A stretch of 64,000 bases of DNA. It comes from RUG334 sp045599645. Its GTDB lineage: Bacteria; Muiribacteriota; Ozemobacteria; Ozemobacterales; Ozemobacteraceae. Under the pieces are notes generated by a model that did no database searches, was not told where the DNA came from, and was given only the letters and a program-made list of their open reading frames with translations. The DNA is taken from positions 28,951 through 92,950 of the forward strand of contig JAZRWI010000023.1 in assembly GCA_045599645.1 (NCBI GenBank), read 5' to 3'. Positions 53,733 through 63,126 of the stretch are shown one piece after another; within the stretch, counting starts at the first letter, position 1; every line of letters starts with the position of its first letter. A program made the translations under genes and the position numbers.

Positions 53733-54273
53733 GTGAAGGTGGCACGCGAAGCGTGACGAATGTGGGTTATATAATCATACTTATACATCCACAGTTATAA
53801 AATCCTATAATAGCCCTTCTTCCTTCAGGGGGAAGATGGCACACGAAGCGTGACGAATGTGGGTTATATAATCATACTTATACATCCACAGCTATAAAAT
53901 CCTATAATAGCCCTTCTTCCTTCAGGGAGAAGGTGGCACGCGAAGCGTGACGGATGTGGGTTATATAATCATACTTATACATCCACAGCTATAAAATCCT
54001 ATAATAGCCCTTCTTCCTTCAGGGAGAAGGTGGCACGCGAAGCGTGACGAATGTGGGTTATATAATCATACTTATACATCCACAGCTATAAAATCCTATA
54101 ATAGCCCTTCTTCCTTTAGGGGGAAGGTGGCACGCGAAGCGTGACGGATGAGGGTGAATGTGTCGCAAAGCATCTATTTATCATAAAACTAGATTATGGG
54201 TTCAATATCCGCCCCACGCAGTGGCCTTCCTCCATGTGGGGGAAGGTGGCACGCGAAGCGTGACGGATGAGGG
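53733..54273. repeat. Right arm of repeat island: about four 97-bp tandem copies
   Basis: Unit starts (GCCCTTCTTCC) at 53813, 53910, 54007 and 54104 are exactly 97 bp apart; a partial unit precedes at 53733. The stretch 54154-54273 repeats 52726-52844 in direct orientation. No gene was found in the 811 bp between 53576 and 54386 apart from the terminator. Confidence 0.93.
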
Positions 54274-54335
54274 CGACGGGCACGCGCTTTATACTTCCTA
54301 TGAATGCAATTCATTATCATTTGAAAATAAAAAAT

Positions 54336-54358
54336 CCGCCGCAGGGAATCTGCGGCGG
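54336..54358 (-). terminator. Intrinsic terminator of the lipoprotein gene
   Basis: 9-bp GC-rich stem CCGCCGCAG/CTGCGGCGG, 5-nt loop; on the minus strand a T-rich tract follows. It lies 28 bp after the stop at 54387. Confidence 0.9.
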
Positions 54359-54386
54359 GCTAATACAATGGTTGAGTATCTGAATA

Positions 54387-55508
54387 TTATTTGCTACTAC
54401 TGCTTGGTATTGGGGTTAATTTCCCGTTTTCAACGTATAGCCATGCACAATATGAGTCTTCGGATTTTACTTCATAATAGGTTGTTTGGCCACTACCACT
54501 GCTTACTGTGCTTGTTGTTATTGTTGGATTTTTCTTGGTAACCATATAGTAGTGATCACCTTCAAGATTTTTTGCATAAAAATAACCAATATCGTCAGTT
54601 TTAAAATTCATTACTCTTGTTGGCATATATGTTATTTCTGTATTTTTGACGCTCATATACAGGCTGCATTCTTGGTTGGTTAAAGGATTGTTTTCTTCAT
54701 TAACTAATACTCCAGCAAGAGCACCTGTTTCTTTTACTTCTGGAGGCAATACTATAGTACCAATATTGTAGCCATAATGTTCATTGTCTGCAGCATCTTT
54801 GAATGTGGTCGTTTTAGAGAAGTCAGTATATTCAATTCCGTTGCAGCTAATAGCGGTATCGCTTATAACAAGAGGTTTAATAATTTTTTTGAAGGATTCT
54901 TTGCTAAATTCTATGTCATAAGTACCGGAGCTGATTGACAAAATACAGAAGTAACCTTTGTCAAAATCTGTGCATGTACCATTTTTTACTACAGTATCTT
55001 TATTTACTGTAACATCTGTGAAAGGAACAGGTCTACCATTTAAATCTACAACTCTACCATATAAATGTATGTAACACTTTGTCGTAATTGGTGATGGAGA
55101 TATTTTTTCTTGTAGAGATATTTCGAGATTGTCTACATTACTTGATATAACTTTATAAATCTTGCTGGTTTCGTATACATTGTTGCTATCTGTAGTTGTT
55201 AGTTCATAGTAGCCAGGAACTAATTCTTCAAAAGCAAATGCAGAACCCGTTTTTGTATACATTATTTTATCTGTTGCTACGTTTTTGATTGTTGTTGCAA
55301 CATTACTTTGTTTTGCTAGTTCGAAGCCATCAGTGGCTTTTACGTTCCCATAAATATGGTAAGAACCAGTTGCAACACTAGCTTTTGTTTCATTGGTATC
55401 ACTAGCATTATTTGAATTGCTTGATGTTGGGTTATCGCCGCCGCAGCCGGTGAGGATTAGTGAACCGGCGAGAAGAGAAGCCAGGAAGAGCTTAGAGAAA
55501 TTTTTCAT
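54387..55508 (-). CDS. Lipoprotein with carboxypeptidase-regulatory-like repeats
   Basis: 373 residues. Signal and lipobox FLASLLAGSLILTG-CGG are canonical, followed by a Ser/Asn-rich linker. Three beta-sandwich repeats of CarboxypepD_reg/CNA-B type follow: HIYGNVKATDG...FEELVPGYYELTT, HLYGRVVDLNGRPVPFTDVTV...LSISSGTYDIEF, and GALAGVLVNEENNPL...YFYAKNLEGDHYYMV. The start overlaps the DUF192 stop by 4 bp, so it closes the Tad operon. Probably an outer-membrane-anchored partner of the Tad apparatus, by position only. Confidence 0.85.
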   Translation of the reverse strand: MKNFSKLFLASLLAGSLILTGCGGDNPTSSNSNNASDTNETKASVATGSYHIYGNVKATDGFELAKQSNVATTIKNVATDKIMYTKTGSAFAFEELVPGYYELTTTDSNNVYETSKIYKVISSNVDNLEISLQEKISPSPITTKCYIHLYGRVVDLNGRPVPFTDVTVNKDTVVKNGTCTDFDKGYFCILSISSGTYDIEFSKESFKKIIKPLVISDTAISCNGIEYTDFSKTTTFKDAADNEHYGYNIGTIVLPPEVKETGALAGVLVNEENNPLTNQECSLYMSVKNTEITYMPTRVMNFKTDDIGYFYAKNLEGDHYYMVTKKNPTITTSTVSSGSGQTTYYEVKSEDSYCAWLYVENGKLTPIPSSSSK

Positions 55509-55870
55509 TGTAAATACTCCAATCTAAGAGTGTCGTCTATTTTTAAATCCAGCTTCTTTGCGAGGCCGGAAGGAACTTCTATCACGGAAACCACATTGCT
55601 GTGGATTTTTGAGAGTCCGAGCCATGGTCTCAGGTTTTCGTAGATTGCCACAATTTTGTTTGAGGCGTCTATGAAGATTGCGTCTATGGCGTATCTCATA
55701 AAGCACATATGTATTGAATTACAAGGAGTAATTATGAGTCCTTCGCCTTCCTGCAGGTCATCGGCTAACATTAAGCCTTTGAATCTTGTCAAAAAGGTAT
55801 CGGCAACCTTTATCTTGTCACCGATCAGGCCATTATTACGTTCGTCGTAAATCTTTACCTGCTTAGTCAT
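55505..55870 (-). CDS. DUF192 family protein
   Basis: 121 residues with the DUF192 pattern: FLTRFKGLMLADDLQEGEGLIITPCNSIHMCFMRYAIDAIFID then LRPWLGLSKIHSNVVSVIEVPSGLAKKLDLKIDDTL. No signal peptide, unlike many members. Function unknown; DUF192 genes are often found beside tad genes. It starts 7 bp after tadC. Confidence 0.92.
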   Translation of the reverse strand: MTKQVKIYDERNNGLIGDKIKVADTFLTRFKGLMLADDLQEGEGLIITPCNSIHMCFMRYAIDAIFIDASNKIVAIYENLRPWLGLSKIHSNVVSVIEVPSGLAKKLDLKIDDTLRLEYLQ

Positions 55871-55877
55871 TCAAGTC

Positions 55878-56816
55878 TTACTTGGCCATGCCGCCGAGGC
55901 CTTCAATCATCTGATAGGCTGCGGGAGCACCGATAACCAGCATAACGTTCGGGAATATGAAGAAGATAAGCGGAATCATCATCTTAACTGGTGCTTTTGC
56001 TGATTCTTCTTCGGCTCTCTGTCTGCGTTTTTCACGAAGCTGTTCAGACTGGATGCGCAATACCTGACCGATTGAAACACCCAACTGGTCAGCCTGAATG
56101 ATTGCTGATACAAAAGCATTGAAGTCCGGGTTTTCAACACGGTCGGCCATGCTCTTGAAGGCATCGCGGCGTGCTTCACCCATTCTCATCTGCTTCAATG
56201 TAAGGCTGAATTCATTTGGAATAGGACCTGTCATCTTTTCTACAACCTTATCGCAGGCTGCGTCGAAACCGAGACCAGCTTCAACAGCAACTGTCAGAAG
56301 GTCGAGAACGTCTGGCAGAGATTTCTGAATATCATGCTGTCTCTGGGCAATCTTCTTCTGAAGGAACATTCTAGGACCAAGAATGCCGAGAATTAAGCCA
56401 AAAAGCATACCCATCGGAGCCAGATTTGGTTTCAATAGATAACCAAAGGTAAGACCCAGTAATGGACATACAATCTTAACCATATTCTGAATTACGCTGA
56501 ATTCAGCAACGGTAAGACCACCTGGGAAGCCAGCCTGAGCAAGCTGTTTCTTCAGTGAGTTTTTGGTTTTCTTTTTAGCCTTCGGGTCTTTGCTGTCTTC
56601 AGTTTTACCTGCAAGAGAAGCAATGATGGGTCTTATAACACGGTCAACGAAAGGCTTGTTGAGTTCAGATTCTGTTGCAGAAGCTACTGGTGCAGTTCCA
56701 GCGTCATCAAGAGAGGCCAGACGACCAGATATATCATTCTTGTTTCCAGAAGGGAACAACAGAAGAATAACAAGAAATACGATTACAGTACCAACTATCA
56801 TCAGAATTAATTGCAT
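55878..56816 (-). CDS. tadC: Tad inner-membrane platform protein TadC
   Basis: 312 residues of the GspF/T2SF family, with an N-terminal membrane helix (ILMIVGTVIVFLVILLLF), two middle helices and a C-terminal one. Motifs QKSLPDVLDLLTVAVEAGLGFDAA, EFSLTLKQMRMGEARRDAFKSMADRV and QLGVSIGQVLRIQSEQLREKRRQRAEE are characteristic. It forms the platform with TadB. Begins 5 bp after tadB. Confidence 0.95.
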   Translation of the reverse strand: MQLILMIVGTVIVFLVILLLFPSGNKNDISGRLASLDDAGTAPVASATESELNKPFVDRVIRPIIASLAGKTEDSKDPKAKKKTKNSLKKQLAQAGFPGGLTVAEFSVIQNMVKIVCPLLGLTFGYLLKPNLAPMGMLFGLILGILGPRMFLQKKIAQRQHDIQKSLPDVLDLLTVAVEAGLGFDAACDKVVEKMTGPIPNEFSLTLKQMRMGEARRDAFKSMADRVENPDFNAFVSAIIQADQLGVSIGQVLRIQSEQLREKRRQRAEEESAKAPVKMMIPLIFFIFPNVMLVIGAPAAYQMIEGLGGMAK

Positions 56817-56821
56817 TTTTG

Positions 56822-57895
56822 TTATACCTCAATGTCAACAATCTTTTTGATGATTAAGATGCCGATGCCTTCCCAAATGAGGCCGCCAATAACTAGCATC
56901 CAACCGCGATACCAACCCATTTGGAATGTGAACAGCTTGGACATGAATGCAGGATTCAATACGTAAATCATTGCCCCCAGACCAAAAGGTAATGCAGCAA
57001 CCATCATGCCAGAAACTTTAGCCTGGGCAGTCTTTGTTGCAATATCGCCTTTAATGCGCATTCTTTCACGAATGGTCTTGCCGATTTTTTCAAGAACTTC
57101 AGCAAGGTTACCACCAACCTGACGCTGAATGAGAACAACTGTAGTGACGAGGTCCCAGTCTTCACTTTCAACACGGTTGTTCAAGGCAACAAGAGTGTCT
57201 TCAAGGTTCATGCCGAGGCTGTTTTCTTTCAGAACTCTCTTTAATTCCTTACTCATTGGTGGAACTGATTCCCTGGAAACCATTTCTAGTGCCTGCAGGA
57301 AAGAATAACCTGCTTTTAGACCGTTGGCAATCATGATAAGGGTATCAAGAATCTGGTCATTGAAAGCCTGTTTTCGTTTCGCACGGGCTATGTTTATCCA
57401 TAATAGCGGGGCAAAATATGCAGCAATAGCAAGAACCAAAGCTAAGCCCAGATTTCTTAATATTACTGTACCGACCATCATAGCTATCATTACTGCTAAG
57501 AACTGGATTGCTACAAATTCATTAGCCTTCAGAGGAATATCAGCCTTGGCCAATTGGTCTGCTATTTTGGCAGCCATTCCCTTTGGGGTAAGAATAGTAC
57601 CCATATTAGCAAGAATACGTTTGGCGCCTTCATGCTTTTTCTTTTTGCCAGGGCGGATTTCATTAGACCAGTCGTCCTCGTCGTCACCTTCCTGGTTTTC
57701 TTCGTCCTCATCCTCGTCTATTTCAAGAGCTTCAGCGGGAACGTCATATTCAGCAGAAGCCTTTTCGCTTTCGACGAGATACTGCTCCATTCTTTCTCTG
57801 ACGTCTTCACCTGGCGCTTTGCCAAAGATTGAAAACAGCAGAGCGACTAACAGAACTGTCGCGATAGCTGTAACTATTATGAAAACAATTTGCAT
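56822..57895 (-). CDS. tadB: Tad inner-membrane platform protein TadB
   Basis: 357 residues, GspF family. An acidic low-complexity cytosolic stretch (about 50-75, DEDEDEENQEGDDEDDW) follows the first helix and precedes a Lys-rich piece; then LDTLIMIANGLKAGYSFLQALE, RQVGGNLAEVLEKIGKTIRERMRIKGDIATKTAQAK, and C-terminal helices. The acidic insert is unusual for TadB. Gap to tadA is 6 bp. Confidence 0.95.
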   Translation of the reverse strand: MQIVFIIVTAIATVLLVALLFSIFGKAPGEDVRERMEQYLVESEKASAEYDVPAEALEIDEDEDEENQEGDDEDDWSNEIRPGKKKKHEGAKRILANMGTILTPKGMAAKIADQLAKADIPLKANEFVAIQFLAVMIAMMVGTVILRNLGLALVLAIAAYFAPLLWINIARAKRKQAFNDQILDTLIMIANGLKAGYSFLQALEMVSRESVPPMSKELKRVLKENSLGMNLEDTLVALNNRVESEDWDLVTTVVLIQRQVGGNLAEVLEKIGKTIRERMRIKGDIATKTAQAKVSGMMVAALPFGLGAMIYVLNPAFMSKLFTFQMGWYRGWMLVIGGLIWEGIGILIIKKIVDIEV

Positions 57896-57901
57896 AGTGT
57901 T

Positions 57902-59281
57902 TTACCAGCCTTTTGCTGTATCTGTGAAAATGTTCGGGGGCAGATGAATACCAAATTCAGCAAACTTGTTGGCGAATTTTGGTCTGATTCCTGTTGGTTT
58001 TAGACGACCGATAATCTTACCGTTTTCATCCATACCAGACTGTTCAAATCTGAAGATGTCCTGGGTAACAATCTTGTCGCCTTCCATACCCTGGATTTCA
58101 GTAAGGTATGTAATCTTACGGGAACCGTCTTTAAGACGTGACTGCTGAATAATAAGGTTGATTGCAGAGCTGATCTGTTCACGGATAGCTCTAACAGGCA
58201 AATCCATACCAGACATGAGAACCATTGTTTCAAGACGTGACAGCATATCACGTGGGGTGTTGGCGTGTGCTGTTGTTAAAGAACCATCGTGACCGGTGTT
58301 CATAGCCTGAAGCATGTCGAGAGTTTCACCACCACGGCATTCCCCAACGATAACACGTTCTGGTCTCATACGAAGTGTATTCTTAATCAATTCACGCATT
58401 GGAACAGCACCTTTACCTTCAATGTTGGCCGGGCGTGTTTCAAGTCTTACAACGTGAGGCTGTCTGAGTTGAAGTTCTGCGGCGTCTTCGCATGTAATAA
58501 TACGTTCATCTTCAGGAATGAAAGAACTGAGGATGTTGAGGGTAGTGGTCTTACCAGAACCGGTACCACCTGATACTACGATGTTCAAACGAACCTTGAT
58601 GCAGGCTTCAATGAAGGTTGCCATTTCTGGGGTAAGTGTGCCGAACTTGATAAGGTCAGCAACGCCAAGGGCTTCCTTCTTAAACTTTCTGATTGTAATA
58701 GTAGGGCCATTCAATGCCAGTGGAGGAATGATTGCGTTAACACGTGAACCATCAGGAAGACGGGCGTCAACGTAAGGCATTGATTCGTCGATACGACGGC
58801 CGATTGGGGCAACGATACGTTCGATAATTCTCATTACATGATCGTTGTCTTTGAACTTAATGTCTGAAAGAACGAGCTTACCTTTCTTTTCGTAATAAAT
58901 CTGGTAAGGACCGTTAACCATGATTTCTGAAATATCTTCTTCATCAAGTAGAGGCTGGATTGGGCCAAAGCCAACCATATCATCCAGAAGGGTGCCTGTC
59001 ATCAGTTCATTTTCTCTAGAACTGAGAACAATATTCAGTTTCGGACCTTCTTCATTGATTACTTGAGTAATGCGGTCACGGAGCATAGCACGCTTCTTAT
59101 CAATATTCTGTTCGCCCATAATGGCTGCAGGCATATCATCGATAAGCTTGGTGTGAACCTTTTCTTTTAATTTTTCAAAGCTGGAAATTACTTGGGTTGA
59201 AGCACTTTCCATAATAGAAGAGGTCGATGTTGCTGATTCGCTCTTCTTTTCTTCACTTAATCTAGATAAAAGACCACCCAT
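57902..59281 (-). CDS. tadA: Tad secretion ATPase TadA/CpaF
   Basis: A 459-residue hexameric ATPase that powers pilus assembly and export. Walker A GGTGSGKTTTLN near 237, Asp box ITCEDAAELQL, Walker B region MRPERVIVGECRGGETLDML, and His box TTAHANTPRDMLSRLE are all intact. The N-terminal 80 residues are a CpaF-type helical cap. AACGGAGGG site upstream. Confidence 0.97.
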   Translation of the reverse strand: MGGLLSRLSEEKKSESATSTSSIMESASTQVISSFEKLKEKVHTKLIDDMPAAIMGEQNIDKKRAMLRDRITQVINEEGPKLNIVLSSRENELMTGTLLDDMVGFGPIQPLLDEEDISEIMVNGPYQIYYEKKGKLVLSDIKFKDNDHVMRIIERIVAPIGRRIDESMPYVDARLPDGSRVNAIIPPLALNGPTITIRKFKKEALGVADLIKFGTLTPEMATFIEACIKVRLNIVVSGGTGSGKTTTLNILSSFIPEDERIITCEDAAELQLRQPHVVRLETRPANIEGKGAVPMRELIKNTLRMRPERVIVGECRGGETLDMLQAMNTGHDGSLTTAHANTPRDMLSRLETMVLMSGMDLPVRAIREQISSAINLIIQQSRLKDGSRKITYLTEIQGMEGDKIVTQDIFRFEQSGMDENGKIIGRLKPTGIRPKFANKFAEFGIHLPPNIFTDTAKGW

Positions 59282-59298
59282 TTTTTCCCTCCGTTATA

Positions 59299-60498
59299 TC
59301 AGTTGCCGAAAAGCAAGTCTTTAATTCTTAAAATAGCGCTCTTACTGGTGTTTACTGGCTTCTTGCCAGGACCAATAATCTTGTCAGCCAAGTCTATGAT
59401 TGTTCTGGAAAGTACTTCAGTTGGTGATTTCAGAACAAAAGGCTGACCTTTGTTCAGTGCAACCTGTGCCAGCTTAGAATCCATAGGCATAGATGACAGA
59501 ACAGGAATACCAAGGCTTGCTTCAAGATTGCTCTTATCAATACCTACATCAGGCATATCCTTGTTAAGGACAATCTTAGTCTTTTCAAGATTGTAATTGA
59601 TTTCCTGAAGAGTTTTGAGACAAGTCTTTGTGTTTTTCAAAGAAGTAATTTCTAATGTTGCAACCAACAGAAGCAAGCTGGTTTTGTCCAGTATAGCCAG
59701 TTCTTTTTCTGTTATTGAAGCAGGCATATCAATAATAATGAATTGATATAAAGGTTTAACTGCATCAATAATCTGCTGAAGATGACTAGCTGTTACCTGC
59801 TCTGCAAGGGCAGGGGTCTTTGGAGCTACCAGGACATCCAAGCCAGATGGCTCATGCTTGGTAAATCGTCTCATAATACTATCTGCTGTGAATTCATTGG
59901 AATCAATGATGTTGCTGATAGTGTTCTTTGGATGCAAATCCATGGTGATTGTGACGTCACCGAACTGAAGAGAAGCATCAATAAGTAAAGTTCTTTTGCC
60001 TTTGGCGGCAAGAGCACAAGCCAGATTTACTGCCAGTGTTGTGCGGCCGACTCCGCCTTTGGTAGCGAAGAAGGTAACAATCTTGGCGGCATTATCTTCT
60101 GAAAAGAGCTCTTCCTTGTCTTTAAGCCATTTATTGTAGACAGAATGTATCGCGTCGCTGAGACTCTGTGGTGAGAAGGGTTCTACAAGAAAATCCTTGG
60201 CACCGGACTGAATTGCTTGCCTGAAGAATTCCGGCATGGTCTTCATCGACATGATTATTGAATGAACATTTGGATTTTCCTTTGAAAGTATCTCGGTTAC
60301 CTTCAAACCGTTGATAACTTCCAAATCCAAGTCCATTAGGACTATATGTGGCTGAAGTTCTTTTACTTTATCTAGAACTTCCTGCCCATTTTTTGCTTCA
60401 CCAATAATACACACGTCATCATAGTTTTTGAGCATGCGTGTTATATTATTTCGCAGTTCGTCCTTACCATCTGCTACTAGTAGCTTTATTGTTGCCAT
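59299..60498 (-). CDS. tadZ: TadZ/CpaE: receiver domain fused to MinD-like ATPase
   Basis: Residues 1-120 are a CheY-like receiver with acidic pocket and candidate phospho-Asp in VLMDLDLEV (about 56). Residues 135-390 are a MinD/ParA-type ATPase: KGGVGRTTLAVNLA, RTLLIDASLQFGDVTITMD and LYQFIIIDMPASI. The deviant Walker A has Arg in place of the catalytic-end Lys (GGVGRTT), while the N-terminal signature Lys is kept. TadZ places the Tad machine in the cell; degenerate Walker A sites are known in the family. The receiver implies control by a kinase. Confidence 0.95.
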   Translation of the reverse strand: MATIKLLVADGKDELRNNITRMLKNYDDVCIIGEAKNGQEVLDKVKELQPHIVLMDLDLEVINGLKVTEILSKENPNVHSIIMSMKTMPEFFRQAIQSGAKDFLVEPFSPQSLSDAIHSVYNKWLKDKEELFSEDNAAKIVTFFATKGGVGRTTLAVNLACALAAKGKRTLLIDASLQFGDVTITMDLHPKNTISNIIDSNEFTADSIMRRFTKHEPSGLDVLVAPKTPALAEQVTASHLQQIIDAVKPLYQFIIIDMPASITEKELAILDKTSLLLLVATLEITSLKNTKTCLKTLQEINYNLEKTKIVLNKDMPDVGIDKSNLEASLGIPVLSSMPMDSKLAQVALNKGQPFVLKSPTEVLSRTIIDLADKIIGPGKKPVNTSKSAILRIKDLLFGN

Positions 60499-60537
60499 AA
60501 CATACCTGAACTATACTTTGATTTAATGCTTTATATT

Positions 60538-62151
60538 TTATTTGTCTGCTGGAACGTGACTTGATTTTATCTGGTCGAAGATGTTGTTAAGGTTTTCAAG
60601 CTTATCAGAACGTCTTGGAACATTGATAGTTTCAAATTTTTTGTTGCCAGCTAAGTCTTTGTCTTTGTTGGTAATTCTTGGAGTAAGAAGAATAATCAAT
60701 TCGTTTTCACTATTGCTTACAGATTTGTGTCTGAAGAGTCTGCCAAGACCAGGTAGACGGCTGAGGCCTGGAACTCCTGTCCAGCTTTCGCTCTTATTTG
60801 AGCTGATTAAGCCACCAAGAGCTACTGTCTGCTGATCTTTTACTCTAAGAGTTGTCATGATGTTTCTGCTGTGCTTATCAGGTGGAACACCATTGCCCTT
60901 TTCATAGCTGAGTTCTTCTTGCTGAGCAAATACTGAGAATTTTAATTCGTCGTCTTCAATGTAAAGGTCTCTGATGCAGAGCTTTAAGTTAGCTTCGAAT
61001 TCATCGTAGGAGGTTTTGCCGTTACCAGCATCCTTTTCTACCTGAACTGTCTGACCAACCTTTACGTATGCAAGACCCTGGTCGCTTTCAGCTTCCTTCG
61101 GATTAATTTCTCCGCCCCAGCTTGATTCGGCTTTATTCTGGGAAACAGCACTTGCATAAACCATAAGATTTGGTTTTGAAATAACCTTAGCCTTGCCGCT
61201 TTCTTCCCAAGCCTTAACTGTGGCCTGAACAAGACTCTGGCGGTTGATGTTCTTCATGTAGAATGGGTTCATATGCTTTGGAAGAATAGCATTGCCAGCA
61301 CTATCTCCAACTTCTATGAAGTTCAGAACCCCATTGCCGGTATCTGAATTCCAGGTAATACCGAGGTCATTGCTGTCCTTCTTGGTTACCTGAAGAATGT
61401 AACACTGGAACATTACCTGATATGGATCAGAGATTGTTACAAGGTTACTGATCTGGTCTGGAGAATTTACAAAACCTTTTACGGTTTCAGACATGTGAAT
61501 GAAATCATTCTGATTCTTTACAGAACCCTGAAGAATGATTCTTACGTCAGCTGTGTCTGTTGCAATAAGAGGATTTTTGCTGACTGTTGCATTTGGATCA
61601 ATACGAGCAGAGATTACACTAACTTTTACATCTGGCTGCTTGATGGCAGATTCAATTCTCTGCTGGAGTGAGCTTACAGCGCCTTCATATTCGACAAGAC
61701 TGATTAATTGCTTATCGCCAACGAGACTTTTTGCAACAGTTTCTGCTCTTTTCTTTTCTTCACTTGAGCTGGCCTGACCCTGAAGGTAAGCAGCATCCGG
61801 GAATACTTTTATGGTAAGATTTTTGTTGCCAATGATGGCGTCAAATTTTTCGTGAATAATTTGTTCTTCAGAGTAGGTTTCTACGTCGTAAACGCGCTTG
61901 CCGGTTTTATCCCAAAGGATGAGCTGAGTGGCGCTGCCTTTATCGCCTATGCCTGAAAGAATAATTTCATCGTCTGAAACATTGAGAACGTCGATAACAT
62001 TATCCTTAACAGCCATAATCTTCTTTACTCCATAAGCTGGAATAGAGACTGATTTGCCTAGTGGGACAATAAGCTTTTCAGCTGCGTCTGCAGAGAAACT
62101 GAAAAGAGAACAAAGCATTAATGTAGTAGCTAAAATATTTCTAGTTTTCAT
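60538..62151 (-). CDS. rcpA: Tad outer-membrane secretin RcpA/CpaC
   Basis: 537 residues. Signal peptide MKTRNILATTLMLCSLFSFS ending ADAA, then the pilus-secretin N-terminal domain (GKSVSIPAYGVKKIMAV..VIDVLNVSDDEIILSG), a BON-like domain with an added segment (IKVFPDAAYLQGQASSSEEKKRAE), and the secretin C-domain (DPYQVMFQCYILQV..., VALGGLISSNKSESWTGVPGLSRLPGLGRLFRH, ELIILLTPRI). It forms the outer-membrane channel. It follows cpaB by 6 bp. Confidence 0.96.
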   Translation of the reverse strand: MKTRNILATTLMLCSLFSFSADAAEKLIVPLGKSVSIPAYGVKKIMAVKDNVIDVLNVSDDEIILSGIGDKGSATQLILWDKTGKRVYDVETYSEEQIIHEKFDAIIGNKNLTIKVFPDAAYLQGQASSSEEKKRAETVAKSLVGDKQLISLVEYEGAVSSLQQRIESAIKQPDVKVSVISARIDPNATVSKNPLIATDTADVRIILQGSVKNQNDFIHMSETVKGFVNSPDQISNLVTISDPYQVMFQCYILQVTKKDSNDLGITWNSDTGNGVLNFIEVGDSAGNAILPKHMNPFYMKNINRQSLVQATVKAWEESGKAKVISKPNLMVYASAVSQNKAESSWGGEINPKEAESDQGLAYVKVGQTVQVEKDAGNGKTSYDEFEANLKLCIRDLYIEDDELKFSVFAQQEELSYEKGNGVPPDKHSRNIMTTLRVKDQQTVALGGLISSNKSESWTGVPGLSRLPGLGRLFRHKSVSNSENELIILLTPRITNKDKDLAGNKKFETINVPRRSDKLENLNNIFDQIKSSHVPADK

Positions 62152-62157
62152 AATCGG

Positions 62158-63126
62158 TTAGTCCTCACAGCAATCTTTTTTGGCGGCTGTACCGCCTTCT
62201 GGCATATTTCTGAATTTTGATGCGGCTGGGCCACCATATTTTTTGAGTTCGCGGCGTTTCTGGCTGCCGAACATAATTTCAACCTTACCATCATCGAATT
62301 CATCTTCATCTGCTTCATAATGCTTATGAGAAGCAACTACTGGACTTGAAGTGGTTTCAACTGTAGAAGCGTGACCGATATCGCTAAGAACTATCTGTTC
62401 TGTAGCACCCTTGGTCTGTACTACGTTGTCTTTATCGTTTGGATTCTTTAATACCAATCTGAAGCTTGTACCTGCATCGAGATACATGAGCTTTTCAAGA
62501 TCTTCAGGAGTAAGTGCGAGAGTAATAAGCTCAGCCTTGCTTGCTGCAATTGCTGGTGTGAGTGTTGCTACTGCGCCTTCGAATTCATAGGTATTACCCA
62601 TTGCAAGAACTTGGATATCCTGGAGAACAATCTTTGTAATAGTTTCGCCATGAGGTGGTCTGAAGGTTGCAATAACGTCAACGTAGTCACCCTGTTGGAT
62701 AAAGCCACCAACTGATGAAGCCTTTGAAACAGCTATAGAAACTGCACGCTTACCAGCAGGAATTGCTCTGGCAAGATTTGGAATCTGGTCTTCATCCATA
62801 AGTCTGATTGGAGTCATCACATCTTCAGGAAGAATAGTTACTGATGTGTACCTGTTGGTTAATGAGGCTATTGATGTGAAAGCTGTATCTGGAACAGATG
62901 AAGCAATCAATTCCTTGAGTTCAAAGTTATCTTTTAATAAAGATTCTTCCAATCTTGTTCTTGCTGCAATACGTTTTTTGCTTACAACAACTTTCTTTTT
63001 GATGATTGGTTGTGCGATTACAGGTGCCTGAATAGCTGCTGGCTGTTTTTTCTGAATCTTGTTCCACAGAAACAAAGATACGCCTAATGAAGCTATTAAA
63101 GCGACTAATATTGCTTTTTTATTCAC
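62158..63126 (-). CDS. cpaB: Tad pilus assembly protein CpaB/RcpC
   Basis: The start is assigned to GTG 63126 with GGAGGG 10 nt upstream; the frame is open to 63192 without start context. One N-terminal helix (KAILVALIASLGVSLFLWN), then a SAF domain (VSKKRIAARTRLEESLL, IPAGKRAVSIAVSKASSVGGFIQQGDYVDVI) and an RcpC beta domain (ATLTPAIAASKAELITLAL). The Asp/Glu-rich tail ends with CCED. RcpC works with the RcpA secretin. Confidence 0.93.
   Translation of the reverse strand: MNKKAILVALIASLGVSLFLWNKIQKKQPAAIQAPVIAQPIIKKKVVVSKKRIAARTRLEESLLKDNFELKELIASSVPDTAFTSIASLTNRYTSVTILPEDVMTPIRLMDEDQIPNLARAIPAGKRAVSIAVSKASSVGGFIQQGDYVDVIATFRPPHGETITKIVLQDIQVLAMGNTYEFEGAVATLTPAIAASKAELITLALTPEDLEKLMYLDAGTSFRLVLKNPNDKDNVVQTKGATEQIVLSDIGHASTVETTSSPVVASHKHYEADEDEFDDGKVEIMFGSQKRRELKKYGGPAASKFRNMPEGGTAAKKDCCED

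Noticed and set aside
53453..53788. Open frames antisense to DUF559
   Set aside because: Mirror of the DUF559 gene plus repeat; no start signal or family match.
52891..54152. CRISPR array
   Set aside because: The 97-bp units repeat over their whole length; there are no unique spacers and no cas genes.
52520..54386. Insertion sequence or transposase
   Set aside because: No transposase-like protein is encoded; DUF559 is a nuclease-fold protein without transposase motifs, and no target-site duplication could be fixed.
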